The position numbers were made by a program, and so were the translations under genes. 64,000 nucleotides of DNA from Amycolatopsis sulphurea (lineage in GTDB: Bacteria; Actinomycetota; Actinomycetes; Mycobacteriales; Pseudonocardiaceae), in NCBI RefSeq assembly GCF_002564045.1, contig NZ_PDJK01000001.1, positions 310,001-374,000 on the forward strand. Direction: 5' to 3'. Shown here in pieces: positions 1 to 7,483 of the stretch. Numbering within the stretch: the stretch's first letter is position 1; each line of letters starts with the position of its first letter. The notes beneath the pieces were generated by a model. It was not told the DNA's origin, made no database searches, and saw only the letters and a program-made list of their open reading frames with translations.

Positions 1-110
1 CGCCTGCTGCCGGGCGTGATCGACGAAGAGGGCAGGTGTCGTCGATGATGCGCGGCAGCCACGGCTCTCTCTGCTGATCACGGGTCCCGACCGACTTTGC
101 CGGGACCCTG
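1..110 (+). mobile_element. 3' part of a miniature inverted-repeat element (copy 1), cut by the window edge
   Basis: This stretch matches the last 110 bases of the full-length miniature element at 27543-27821 almost base for base, including the terminal motif ACTTTGCCGGGACCCTG ending at 110. It holds no open reading frame of its own. The 5' half lies outside the window, so its target duplication cannot be checked. It abuts a half hairpin repeat at 111-155 and lies beyond the 3' end of the LLM oxidoreductase gene. Confidence 0.8.
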
Positions 111-155
111 GACTCAGAGTCCGTGAAGGACCCCTTCACGGACTCTCCCTTCACG
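111..155. repeat. Partial copy of the 47-bp hairpin repeat
   Basis: Contains the central GACTCAGAGTCC, one 17-bp arm in the variant form GTGAAGGACCCCTTCAC at 123-139, and a decayed second arm. It lies just beyond the stop codon of the leftward LLM oxidoreductase gene (158), the position where intact copies could act as a transcription terminator. Termination activity is inferred only. Confidence 0.75.
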
Positions 156-157
156 GC

Positions 158-985
158 CTATCGTCCGGACAGTTCGGCGACGGCGGGTGCGAGGGTAGCG
201 GCGGCCTCGGCACCGACCACGAAGTAGGAGAAGCCGCACTCCTCCCGTCGCCGCTGGATCTCCTCGGCAGCGGCGGAGGGATCACTGGGCAGGAAGGCCA
301 GCGAGTCCGCGGCCCGGACGGCGGCAGGGTCGGTGCCGGGGGCGGACATGAAGGCGGCGACCGAATCGCCCACCACCGGTACGTGCAACGCCAGTTCCGC
401 ACCGCGCGGGTTCTCGAAGCGTTGTACCCGCTGCATTGTCGCGGCCCGCGTCTCGATCTGGGGCATCACGAAAGTCACCGTGTCGGCGAGTTCCGTGGCG
501 AGTGCCTGTGCCTTCGGGCCGCCCACGACCATGACCACCGGGGTGTGCCGGTCCGGGCCGTCGAGGTCGCGCAGGGCGGCGACGATGTCACGCACCTGGC
601 TCGGCCGCTGGCCGACCGGGGTGACCGGCAGGCCCAGCTCACGGAGCTGGTCGGCGATTCCGGGCCGGCCGGTGCCGATGCCCATCTCGAACCGGCCCTC
701 GGTGAGCACGGACAGCGAGTGCGCCTCCCACGCCGTGATCCACGCTGGCCGCACAGGGGATGCGTACACCCAGGTCCCCACGCGCAGACCGGTGATCGTC
801 GCCGCCACGGCGAGCGCCGGACCCGGTGCCGGCTGCAACTGCGGCACATCAGGCATCAAGATCGTCGAGTAACCGCTGTCGGCCAGCCCGCGGAGCTGAT
901 CACGCCACGCCGGCAGGCCATCGGTGATCGGCGCGACGACCCCGAACCGCAACGGCCTGACCTCGCGCGTCGAATTGCCCGTCAT
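158..985 (-). CDS. LLM-class (luciferase-like) flavin/F420-dependent oxidoreductase
   Basis: The 275-residue product has the features of the luciferase-like monooxygenase superfamily: an N-terminal strand LRFGVVAP, a mid-protein EGRFEMGIGTGRPG segment, and a VVMVVGGPKA strand typical of the flavin or F420 phosphate site. These TIM-barrel enzymes oxidise or reduce small organic substrates using FMN or F420. The substrate cannot be told from sequence. The ATG at 985 is preceded by a good ribosome binding site (AAGGGGAAGGG). The protein is somewhat short for the family (usually 280-350 residues). No partner gene is adjacent; upstream lies an unrelated regulator pair, and downstream the hairpin/miniature-element repeats. 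Confidence 0.85.
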   Translation of the reverse strand: MTGNSTREVRPLRFGVVAPITDGLPAWRDQLRGLADSGYSTILMPDVPQLQPAPGPALAVAATITGLRVGTWVYASPVRPAWITAWEAHSLSVLTEGRFEMGIGTGRPGIADQLRELGLPVTPVGQRPSQVRDIVAALRDLDGPDRHTPVVMVVGGPKAQALATELADTVTFVMPQIETRAATMQRVQRFENPRGAELALHVPVVGDSVAAFMSAPGTDPAAVRAADSLAFLPSDPSAAAEEIQRRREECGFSYFVVGAEAAATLAPAVAELSGR

Positions 986-1102
986 GGTGAAGTCCCTTCC
1001 CCTTGCGGCCCGGCCTGGTGCCGGCCTCTCCTATCTTCGACGAACGAGCCACAGTGCATTCGACACGACACGGCAAGGAATCCGGCGCGACAGTCGCCCC
1101 GA

Positions 1103-1339
1103 TCAGGCTGAGCGTGGCGCCCGTTCGCCGGTGTCCTCGGCTTCCCAGCGCAGCAGTTCGCCCGGCTGACAGTCGAGCACCTCGCAAAGCGCGGCGAGCG
1201 TCGCGAAGCGCACCGCCTTGGCACGGCCGTTCTTCAGAACCGCCAGGTTGGCCGGCGTGATCCCGACGCGGTCCGCGAGTTCGCCTACGGACATCTTCCG
1301 CCGGGCCAGCATCACGTCGATGTCGACCGCGATCGGCAT
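1103..1339 (-). CDS. Small XRE/Cro-C1-type helix-turn-helix regulator
   Basis: A 78-residue protein that is almost entirely one HTH domain: MSVGELADRVGITPANLAVLKNGRAKAVRFATLAALCEVLDCQPGELL fits the five-helix Cro/C1 fold, and the GELL-W ending matches the YozG-type family. Its ATG (1339-1337) overlaps the TGA of the upstream DUF2975 gene by one base (TGATG), so it is probably translated by coupling. This two-gene arrangement, membrane DUF2975 plus YozG-like HTH, recurs widely in bacteria. The regulator probably controls its own operon through the paired dyads at 1842-1878; that link is inferred from position. Confidence 0.9.
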   Translation of the reverse strand: MPIAVDIDVMLARRKMSVGELADRVGITPANLAVLKNGRAKAVRFATLAALCEVLDCQPGELLRWEAEDTGERAPRSA

Positions 1340-1830
1340 CAGATCACCTCGTCCAGCTCCGCGCGCATCCGCGCCGCTTCGCCGTCGCGCGCGACGGCCT
1401 GGGCGAGCAGCATCCGCAGGACGAGCACGATGAGCGCGACCCCCAGGATGGCCACGCCGATCCCGCCCATGATCAGGGTGACGCCCGGGTCGTCCCGCTG
1501 ACCCGGAGCATTGACGGCCGTGACCGCGAACCACACGAGGGCGGCCGCCACGATCGCGCCGATCACGATGTCCACGTACCGGAAGGCGGCGGGGGAGAAC
1601 ACGGTTCCGCGTCGCACCATGGTCACCAGTCGCCATACGCAGACCAGGGTGACTTCGACCGTCACCAGGCCGAGGATCGTGATCAGGCGCAGCGGGGTCA
1701 GCGGGAGCGATCCGTCTTCCGGGTCGTTCCCGCTGATCACCGTCCACGCCATCAACACCTGCACGAACACGGTGCCGGTGAGTACCAGCACCAGCACGGC
1801 GCGCAGCGCCTGCACGGTCAGCTTGCCCAT
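1339..1830 (-). CDS. DUF2975 family membrane protein
   Basis: A 163-residue protein with four predicted membrane spans (about residues 8-30, 47-68, 85-107 and 118-141) and short loops, matching the DUF2975 family, whose biochemical role is unknown. Family members nearly always sit next to a small XRE regulator, as here, where the downstream gene overlaps by one base. The ATG at 1830 follows TCGATGGAGGGCGGATC, a plausible ribosome binding site. The promoter region carries two inverted repeats containing ATCGA/TCGAT-like half sites. Confidence 0.85.
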   Translation of the reverse strand: MGKLTVQALRAVLVLVLTGTVFVQVLMAWTVISGNDPEDGSLPLTPLRLITILGLVTVEVTLVCVWRLVTMVRRGTVFSPAAFRYVDIVIGAIVAAALVWFAVTAVNAPGQRDDPGVTLIMGGIGVAILGVALIVLVLRMLLAQAVARDGEAARMRAELDEVI

Positions 1831-1841
1831 GATCCGCCCTC

Positions 1842-1878
1842 CATCGATTTGCGATGGGAATCTATCGTAAATCGATAG
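1842..1878. promoter_or_regulatory. Paired inverted-repeat operator upstream of the DUF2975-HTH operon
   Basis: Two perfect dyads lie side by side: CATCGATTTGCGATG (1842-1856, arms of 5) and CTATCGTAAATCGATAG (1862-1878, arms of 6, spacer 5). They share the half site (A/T)TCG-N5-CGAT and have centres 21 bp apart, about two helical turns. The location 12-50 bp upstream of the DUF2975 start suggests autoregulation by the XRE protein. Binding is inferred. Confidence 0.55.
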
Positions 1879-1906
1879 GTCAGGGAACGCATTTGTTCGG
1901 CGGATG

Positions 1907-2485
1907 TCACTCCGCGGGCTTCGGATGGGCCACCACGACGAGCCGGTGCGCGCGGGCGTCCGGGGCGGATTCGTCGTGGTAGCGCGAAACGAGGTCGGTC
2001 ACCAGGGTGCTCAGCTCGTGGGTGAAGGCCGCCCGTTCGCGTGCCGAACGGAAGGAGATCTCCGTGTCGACGGTCAGGGTCGACAGGGGCTTCCCGGTTC
2101 GCGCGGCCCGGCGGGCGAGTCCGGAGACCTCGCGCAGGATCCGTCCGGCGACGGCGAGCAGATAGCCGGAGGACAGCCGGTCGGGCTTCGCCGGGGACGC
2201 GGCCGCGGCGCCGAGGGCGGCGGGGGAGACGAGGTAGCCGGTCGCGGTCGCGGCGAAGAGCCGCTCGGTCAGCCCACCCCATTGCCGCGTGCCGGCCGGT
2301 TCGACCAGGCCGTGCGATTCCAGCGCCCGCAGGTGGTAATGCACTTTCTGCCGGGTCAGGCCGACGCGGGCGGCGAGCGCGGCGGCCGAGGCCGGTTCGG
2401 TGAGCGCCGCGAGCAGCCGGGCCCGGACCGGATCCAGTGCGGTCGCCGCGGTGGCCGGATCCTCGATCACTTCGACGTCACGCAT
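1907..2485 (-). CDS. ArsR-type winged-helix transcriptional regulator
   Basis: A 192-residue protein with an N-terminal winged helix (about residues 14-70: DPVRARLLAALTEPASAAALAARVGLTRQKVHYHLRALESHGLVE), the typical ArsR/HTH_20 layout, followed by an alpha-helical C-terminal half with no obvious metal-binding cysteines. It is therefore unlikely to be a metal sensor. The ATG at 2485 is preferred over an in-frame TTG at 2497. No ligand can be assigned. The upstream segment contains AT-richer sequence and a perfect 14-bp palindrome at 2537-2550. Confidence 0.8.
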   Translation of the reverse strand: MRDVEVIEDPATAATALDPVRARLLAALTEPASAAALAARVGLTRQKVHYHLRALESHGLVEPAGTRQWGGLTERLFAATATGYLVSPAALGAAAASPAKPDRLSSGYLLAVAGRILREVSGLARRAARTGKPLSTLTVDTEISFRSARERAAFTHELSTLVTDLVSRYHDESAPDARAHRLVVVAHPKPAE

Positions 2486-2536
2486 GGTTCGAGCCAAGCA
2501 GTGACAAACAAAGTCGTCAAGGGCCCAGGTCTGCTG

Positions 2537-2550
2537 CCGTACATGTACGG
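2537..2550. promoter_or_regulatory. Perfect 14-bp palindrome, candidate operator
   Basis: CCGTACATGTACGG is a perfect palindrome in the intergenic space between the ArsR-type gene and the 3' end of the pseudouridine synthase gene, about 52 bp upstream of the regulator start. The position fits autoregulation by a dimeric regulator. No direct evidence of binding. Confidence 0.4.
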
Positions 2551-2618
2551 TAATTGTGGTTCGAGAGAGACGAGAGAACGGGCCGGGGTCTGATCGAGGC
2601 GGTTGAGGGGCGCGGCTG

Positions 2619-3587
2619 CTACGTGCGAGTGGTGTCAGGTGCCGGAGCCGGCATCGGCGGGGCCGCCCACTCGTCCGGTGAATCCCAGGCGGACAGTCGT
2701 CTGCGGCTGGTGAACCGGCGGTGCTCGCCGGTCAGCGGGTCGGTGAATTCGAGCACTTTGGCCAGCAGCTGCAACGGTTTCGTGAAGTCGTCGAGGGGCT
2801 TTTCCCTCAGCTGTGGATAGAAATCGTCGCCGAGGATGGGGATTCCCAGTCCGCTCAGGTGTACGCGCAGCTGGTGCGTGCGTCCGGTGGCGGGCCGCAG
2901 CCGATACCGGCCGAGTCGGTCGCGCTGCTCCAGAAGCTCCACAGTGGACTCCGCGTTCGGCGGTCCGGCCACCTCTTGCGCGGCCAGTACGCCGCGCTCC
3001 TTGATGATCCGGCTGTGTACCGTGCGGGGCAGCGAAAGCTCCGGGTCGTACCGCGCGATCGCCTCGTATTCCTTGTGTACCAGACGATCCCGGAACATCG
3101 TCTGGTACGCCCCACGTGCGGACGGGGTGATCACGAACAGCACCAGCCCGGCGGTGACCCGGTCCAGCCGGTGCGCGGGGGACAGCGCGGGCAAGCCGAG
3201 ATCGCGGCGCAACCGCACCAATGCCGTCTCCAGCACGTGCCGTCCGCGCGGGATGGTCGCGAGGAAGTGCGGTTTGTCCGCGACCAGCAGATGCTCGTCG
3301 CGGTGCAGCACGGTCACCTCGAACGGCACGGGCACCTCGTCCGGCAGATCGCGGTGGAACCAGATGAACGTGCCCGGTTCAAACGGCGTGTCCACGCCCA
3401 GTGGCCCGTGTGCGCCGTGGATCCGCTCCTCGCGCAGCATCTGCTCGATCCGCTCCGGGGTGACCCGTGGCAGCCGCTGCACGAGGTGGTCGAGCAGGCT
3501 GGTCCACGGGCCTTCTTCCGGCAGCCGGAGCCGCGCCGGTTCGAGGCCATGCCGCGGCGGGATCGGGGGCGGGAGCTTGCGTCTCAT
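2619..3587 (-). CDS. RluA-family RNA pseudouridine synthase
   Basis: A 322-residue protein containing the RluA catalytic signature HRLDRVTAGLVLF, with the nucleophilic aspartate at about residue 142, and the later RPATGRTHQLRVHLSGLGIPILGDD block that shapes the active site. It converts uridine to pseudouridine in rRNA or tRNA. The exact target base cannot be read from sequence. An N-terminal extension of about 90 residues precedes the catalytic core, resembling the actinobacterial RluA-like group rather than classical RluD with an S4 domain. It ends with a Pro/Ala-rich tail. The next gene, a DUF5313 protein, is 12 bp upstream and co-directional. Confidence 0.9.
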   Translation of the reverse strand: MRRKLPPPIPPRHGLEPARLRLPEEGPWTSLLDHLVQRLPRVTPERIEQMLREERIHGAHGPLGVDTPFEPGTFIWFHRDLPDEVPVPFEVTVLHRDEHLLVADKPHFLATIPRGRHVLETALVRLRRDLGLPALSPAHRLDRVTAGLVLFVITPSARGAYQTMFRDRLVHKEYEAIARYDPELSLPRTVHSRIIKERGVLAAQEVAGPPNAESTVELLEQRDRLGRYRLRPATGRTHQLRVHLSGLGIPILGDDFYPQLREKPLDDFTKPLQLLAKVLEFTDPLTGEHRRFTSRRRLSAWDSPDEWAAPPMPAPAPDTTRT

Positions 3588-3599
3588 CGGCTCCCGAGT

Positions 3600-3992
3600 C
3601 TAGTCGCCGGGCTGCTGACGGTAGGTCGCGATGTACCGGGTGGTCGCCTCGGCGTCGGCTTGGGCGGCCTTCTCGCGGCGGATCCGCTTGCCGGTGCCGG
3701 GCGGGAAACCGTTGCGGGACAACCGATGGTCGATGCTCTCCTCCATGTACGCGCAGGAGTAGAAGTACGCCACGAGCGCGGCCATCAGCACGATCGCCAG
3801 CCGCAGCGGGAGGGGTGCCGGCAGCAGCAGCCAGACCAGGCACAGCGGCGCGATGCCCACGCTGCTGCGCAGCACGTGCCGGGCTTTCCAGTGCTTCGAT
3901 GTGGTGTCGTGCAGCAGCCAGTCGTGGTAACGCTCGGGCAGCCGTCCACCTGCCGCGTACCGGAACCAGCGGAACACTCCGGGACGGTCCAT
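3600..3992 (-). CDS. DUF5313 family small membrane protein
   Basis: A 130-residue protein that begins with a conserved-looking FRYAAGGRLPERYHDWLLHDTT segment, then two hydrophobic helices (about residues 46-60 and 63-82) and a basic C-terminal tail. This matches the actinobacterial DUF5313 family, whose function is unknown. The start ATG at 3992 follows a GGAGG ribosome binding site. It is transcribed away from the MarR regulator at 4141, and the shared region holds AT-rich dyads. Confidence 0.7.
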   Translation of the reverse strand: MDRPGVFRWFRYAAGGRLPERYHDWLLHDTTSKHWKARHVLRSSVGIAPLCLVWLLLPAPLPLRLAIVLMAALVAYFYSCAYMEESIDHRLSRNGFPPGTGKRIRREKAAQADAEATTRYIATYRQQPGD

Positions 3993-4052
3993 CGTGCCTC
4001 CTCCACGTGTGCCGAGCTTGCCGAATCTGCCGAGTCTGGCGGCGAGAGTATC

Positions 4053-4080
4053 CTAATGATTAGTACACTAACTATTAGTG
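4053..4080. promoter_or_regulatory. AT-rich dyads, probable MarR-type operator
   Basis: Within an otherwise GC-rich region, CTAATGATTAG (4053-4063) and CACTAACTATTAGTG (4066-4080) are both perfect inverted repeats, with arms of 5 and 6. They lie 60-90 bp upstream of the MarR/OhrR-like start and overlap the likely promoter. The half site CTAAT/ATTAG resembles MarR-family operators. Regulation of the adjacent regulator, and perhaps of the exporter, is inferred. Confidence 0.55.
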
Positions 4081-4140
4081 TGGTGAAGGCCGCGGGCGGG
4101 GCGCGCTAGGGTGGGCGTCCCGGTGGCAGGAGGAGGACGG

Positions 4141-4599
4141 GTGGCCGAGATCGACCTGGGCGAGGATCCGCTGAAGCTCGACCGTCAGGTGTGCTTCGCG
4201 CTCTCGGTCGCTTCGCGCAGCGTGATCGCGATCTACCGGCCGTTGCTGGAGCCGTACGGGCTCACGCATCCGCAATACCTGGTGATGCTGGCGTTGTGGG
4301 AGAAGGCGCCGCGCTCGGTGAAAGACCTGGGTGCGGCGTTGCGGCACGAGCCGGCCACGCTGTCGCCGCTGCTCAAGCGGCTGGAGGCGATCGGGTACGT
4401 GACCCGTGGGCGCAGCCGTGCCGATGAACGGCAGCTGACCGTGGACCTCACCGGCGAGGGGCGCGCGCTGCGGGCCGAGGCCGAGAAGATCCCGTACCGC
4501 GTGGTGGAAACGCTCGGGATGGAGGTCACCGAGCTGGAGGCGCTGCACGCCGCGCTCGGCCGGGTCATCGAGGCGACCGCGCCCGGGTCGACCGGCTGA
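4141..4599 (+). CDS. MarR-family regulator with OhrR-like N-terminus
   Basis: A 152-residue winged-helix protein. The opening LDRQVCFALSVASRSVIAIYRPLLEPYGLTHPQYLVMLALWE matches OhrR-type peroxide sensors, in which the early cysteine (here about residue 16) is oxidised. The wing RGRSRADERQLTVDLT is typical of MarR. A perfect AGGAGGA at 4129-4135 fixes the GTG start at 4141. No ohr gene is adjacent, so the peroxide role is inferred from the cysteine alone. The convergent neighbour is an MFS exporter, a common target of MarR proteins. Dyads at 4053-4080 are candidate binding sites. Confidence 0.88.
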   Translation: MAEIDLGEDPLKLDRQVCFALSVASRSVIAIYRPLLEPYGLTHPQYLVMLALWEKAPRSVKDLGAALRHEPATLSPLLKRLEAIGYVTRGRSRADERQLTVDLTGEGRALRAEAEKIPYRVVETLGMEVTELEALHAALGRVIEATAPGSTG

Positions 4600-4628
4600 G
4601 ACGACCGCCCGCCGGACTGCCTCTCGCG

Positions 4629-6176
4629 TCAGTCCGGGAAGGTCAACGGCTGGGTCCGCCGGGGCATCAGGATCAGCGCGACCACGCCGATCGCGGCCAC
4701 GCCCACGATCGCGAGGAAGACGTAGTGCGTGGCGACGCCCAGCGAGTCCCGCATATACCTCCCGATCGCGGAATGGTCGGGGGTCCCGCCCAGCACGCGG
4801 CTGGTCGCGTCGACCCCGGAGGGCAGGTGCCCGGCCACGTCCCGGGGCGCGTCCGCGAACCGCGACGCGAGGGTGGCGTTGGCGATCGCGCCGAACACCG
4901 CGGTGCCGACCGCGCTGCCGAGCGAACGGCTGAACATGTTGGTCGCCGTGACCACCCCTCGCCGTTCCCAGCCGACCGTGGACTGCACCGCGACGACGGT
5001 GGGGCTGGACATGAAGCCGAGCCCGATGCCGAGGACGAAGGCCGAGCCCGCCGCCTCCCACACCGGCGACGACGGGCCGAGCGAAGCGGTCAGCACCGCG
5101 CCGGCGACCGCGAAGCCACTGCCGATCAACGCCGTGTCGCGGAACCCGATCCGCAGGTAGATGCGCCCGGACAGGGACGCCGCGATCGGCCAGCCGATGG
5201 TGAGTGCGGCCAGCGCGAACCCCGCGGTCAGGGCGTCGGTGCCGAGTACGCCCTCCGCGTAGGCAGGCAGGAACGAGCTGAGTCCCAGCAGTACCGCGCC
5301 CACCACGAGGGCCACCAGATTGCCGCCCACGAGCGTCCGCCGGGTGAACACCCACAAGGGCAGCACCGGTTCCGCGGCACGCCGTTCCACCAAGACGAAC
5401 GCGACCAGCAGCACGATCGCCAGCGTGAACGCGGCGACGCTCGGAACCGACTCCCAGCTCCACGCCACGCCGCCTTCCAACAGCGCCAGGATGAGCAGCG
5501 TGCAGCCGACGGTGAGCAGTGCCGCGCCGCGATAGTCGACACGGTGGCGGGTGCGTTCGACACGCTCGGTGAACTTGCGGTACAGCATCCATGCGGCGAT
5601 CGCGCCGAGCGGCAGGTTGACGAAGAAGATCCAGCGCCAGCTGAGATATTCGGAGAACACCCCGCCGAGAGCCGGGCCGATCACCGAGGCGACCGCCCAC
5701 ACCCCGGCGACGTAACCCTGCACCCGCGCGCGCTCTTCGACGGTGTACAGATCACCGATCATCGTCATGCTCATCGGCTGCACGGCGCCGGCCCCGATAC
5801 CCTGCACGGCGCGGGCGGCGATCAGCACCGGCATACTCCACGCCACCCCGCAGAGCACCGAACCGAGCAAGAACACCGCGATGCCGAAGAACATCACGGG
5901 ACGGCGGCCCAGCACGTCGGCGAATTTCCCGTACAGCGGCACGGTCACCGCCTGCGTCAGCAGATAGACCGAGAACAGCCAGGGGAACTGCGAAAATCCG
6001 CCCAGATCGCGGACCACCGAGGGCACCGCCGTGGCGATGATCGTGCTGTCGAGCGCGACCAGCCCGGTGGACAGCATCACCGCGATCAGCACCGGGCCGC
6101 GGGCCGAGCGCAGGCCGACGGCGCTCTTGCGCCCGGCCGGACCCGCAGGGGTCGAGGTGATCTCCGGGGAACCCAT
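4629..6176 (-). CDS. MFS drug-type exporter, DHA2 (14-TM) family
   Basis: A 515-residue integral membrane protein with about 14 predicted spans. It carries the proton-antiporter motifs of DHA2 transporters: LDSTIIATAVPSV (motif D1), GKFADVLGRRPVMFFG (motif A) and RAVQGIGAGAVQP (motif B), plus IGPALGGVFSEYLSWRWIFFVNLP (motif C). It should export hydrophobic drugs or related metabolites using the proton gradient. The start is uncertain: ATG at 6176 is taken, and an in-frame ATG lies 33 bases further upstream. It converges on the MarR regulator (ends 30 bp apart), which may repress it. Confidence 0.9.
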   Translation of the reverse strand: MGSPEITSTPAGPAGRKSAVGLRSARGPVLIAVMLSTGLVALDSTIIATAVPSVVRDLGGFSQFPWLFSVYLLTQAVTVPLYGKFADVLGRRPVMFFGIAVFLLGSVLCGVAWSMPVLIAARAVQGIGAGAVQPMSMTMIGDLYTVEERARVQGYVAGVWAVASVIGPALGGVFSEYLSWRWIFFVNLPLGAIAAWMLYRKFTERVERTRHRVDYRGAALLTVGCTLLILALLEGGVAWSWESVPSVAAFTLAIVLLVAFVLVERRAAEPVLPLWVFTRRTLVGGNLVALVVGAVLLGLSSFLPAYAEGVLGTDALTAGFALAALTIGWPIAASLSGRIYLRIGFRDTALIGSGFAVAGAVLTASLGPSSPVWEAAGSAFVLGIGLGFMSSPTVVAVQSTVGWERRGVVTATNMFSRSLGSAVGTAVFGAIANATLASRFADAPRDVAGHLPSGVDATSRVLGGTPDHSAIGRYMRDSLGVATHYVFLAIVGVAAIGVVALILMPRRTQPLTFPD

Positions 6177-6268
6177 GTCCGGCGACAACCCCGCCGGGGC
6201 GGCTGGCATTCCCCAGAGCCGCCCTGGCGCAGGATGATTGCGCGGGGCCCGCCAGCCATGATGGGGGC

Positions 6269-7411
6269 ATGGACACGTGGGTGCGGCCGATCCGCCGCGG
6301 GTGGGTGGTGCGCGGCGAAGTGCCGGGCCCGGACGTCGACGAATTCGCTGAACCGGACGCGGTGACCGCGGCGCTGGCCTCCCCGGCCGGGGCAGGGGAC
6401 ACGCTGCTGGCCGCGCAGCATCCGGCGCGCACGCCGGCCGCGCTGGCCGCGGGGCTGGATCCGGTCGCCGCGGTGCCGCAGGCGCGCGCGATGCTCGCCC
6501 GGCTACGCGCCGAGCATTACCGCGCATTGAGCGGATTCGTGGCCGCGTACCGGATCGACGGGGGCGCTGTGTCCGGGCTGCAGTGCCTGGTCGACATCCG
6601 TGGGCTCAACGCGGGCATCGCGCACGTGCGGCACACCGAAGAGGTCTACCCGGAGGTGGTCGCGGAACGGGCGGCCGTGCTCGCCGGGCTGGGCTGTGCG
6701 ACAAGCGCCGCATTGCTGGTCCCGGTGAACGACGGCGTCGCGCTCACCGAAGCGGTCGACGCTGCCGCGGCCGGCCGCCCCGACGTGTGCACCGTGGACC
6801 ACGCCGGACGGGTGCACGAGGTGTGGGTGGTGCCCTCCGGACCTGTGCAGGAACACTTGCTGCAGGCGGCTTCCGCGGCGGACCTGCTGGTCGCGGACGG
6901 CAACCACCGGGTCGCCGCCGCGGAGGCCACCGGTTCGCTGCTGGCCCTGATCACCGCGGGGCCACGGCTGGCGATCGAGCCGATCCACCGGGTGCTCACC
7001 GGCACCGGGTTCACCGCCGACCAGCTGGCCAAGGCCTGGCAGGAAGCCGGGCTCACCGTCACGTCCTCGGCGGACCGCACGCCGCCGCGGGTCCCGGGTA
7101 CCGCGGTCGTCCTGGCCGGGGAAACGGTCCTGCACGTGCGGCTCCCGGACGGCGGCCCGCTGGTGATCGACCACGAAGTGGTGGAGCGGGTGCTGTTCGC
7201 CCAGGCACTGGGCCTGCCCGTGGACGGACCGCACCTGCGTCCGCTGATGGCCGGGCGCCCGGTGCCCGAGGAGGCCGACGCCGTGGTGCAGCTGGCCCCG
7301 GTGCCGTTCGAGACGGTCCGCGCGGTGCACGCGGCCGGGCGGCGGATGCCGCGCAAGGCCACCTACTTCACCCCGAAACCCCGCGGTGGCCTGGTGCTGG
7401 CCGATCTGTGA
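6269..7411 (+). CDS. DUF1015 family protein
   Basis: A 380-residue soluble protein. The LLVADGNHRVAAA segment (about residue 208) is the DUF1015 family hallmark (DGHHR-like), and the C-terminal MPRKATYFTPKPRGGLVLADL is the conserved ending of the family. The family is often predicted to be a SpoOJ/ParB-like or HTH-associated domain, but no activity is established. It starts at an ATG 92 bp from the divergent MFS exporter start and ends about 70 bp before the ligase gene, with which it could share a transcript. Confidence 0.85.
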   Translation: MDTWVRPIRRGWVVRGEVPGPDVDEFAEPDAVTAALASPAGAGDTLLAAQHPARTPAALAAGLDPVAAVPQARAMLARLRAEHYRALSGFVAAYRIDGGAVSGLQCLVDIRGLNAGIAHVRHTEEVYPEVVAERAAVLAGLGCATSAALLVPVNDGVALTEAVDAAAAGRPDVCTVDHAGRVHEVWVVPSGPVQEHLLQAASAADLLVADGNHRVAAAEATGSLLALITAGPRLAIEPIHRVLTGTGFTADQLAKAWQEAGLTVTSSADRTPPRVPGTAVVLAGETVLHVRLPDGGPLVIDHEVVERVLFAQALGLPVDGPHLRPLMAGRPVPEEADAVVQLAPVPFETVRAVHAAGRRMPRKATYFTPKPRGGLVLADL

Positions 7412-7483
7412 CCGTGGCGCCGGCCCACCCGTCAGGAGGGAAAACGCTGCAGGTCAGCGTCCGTCCGGCTTAGGATCGCGGAT

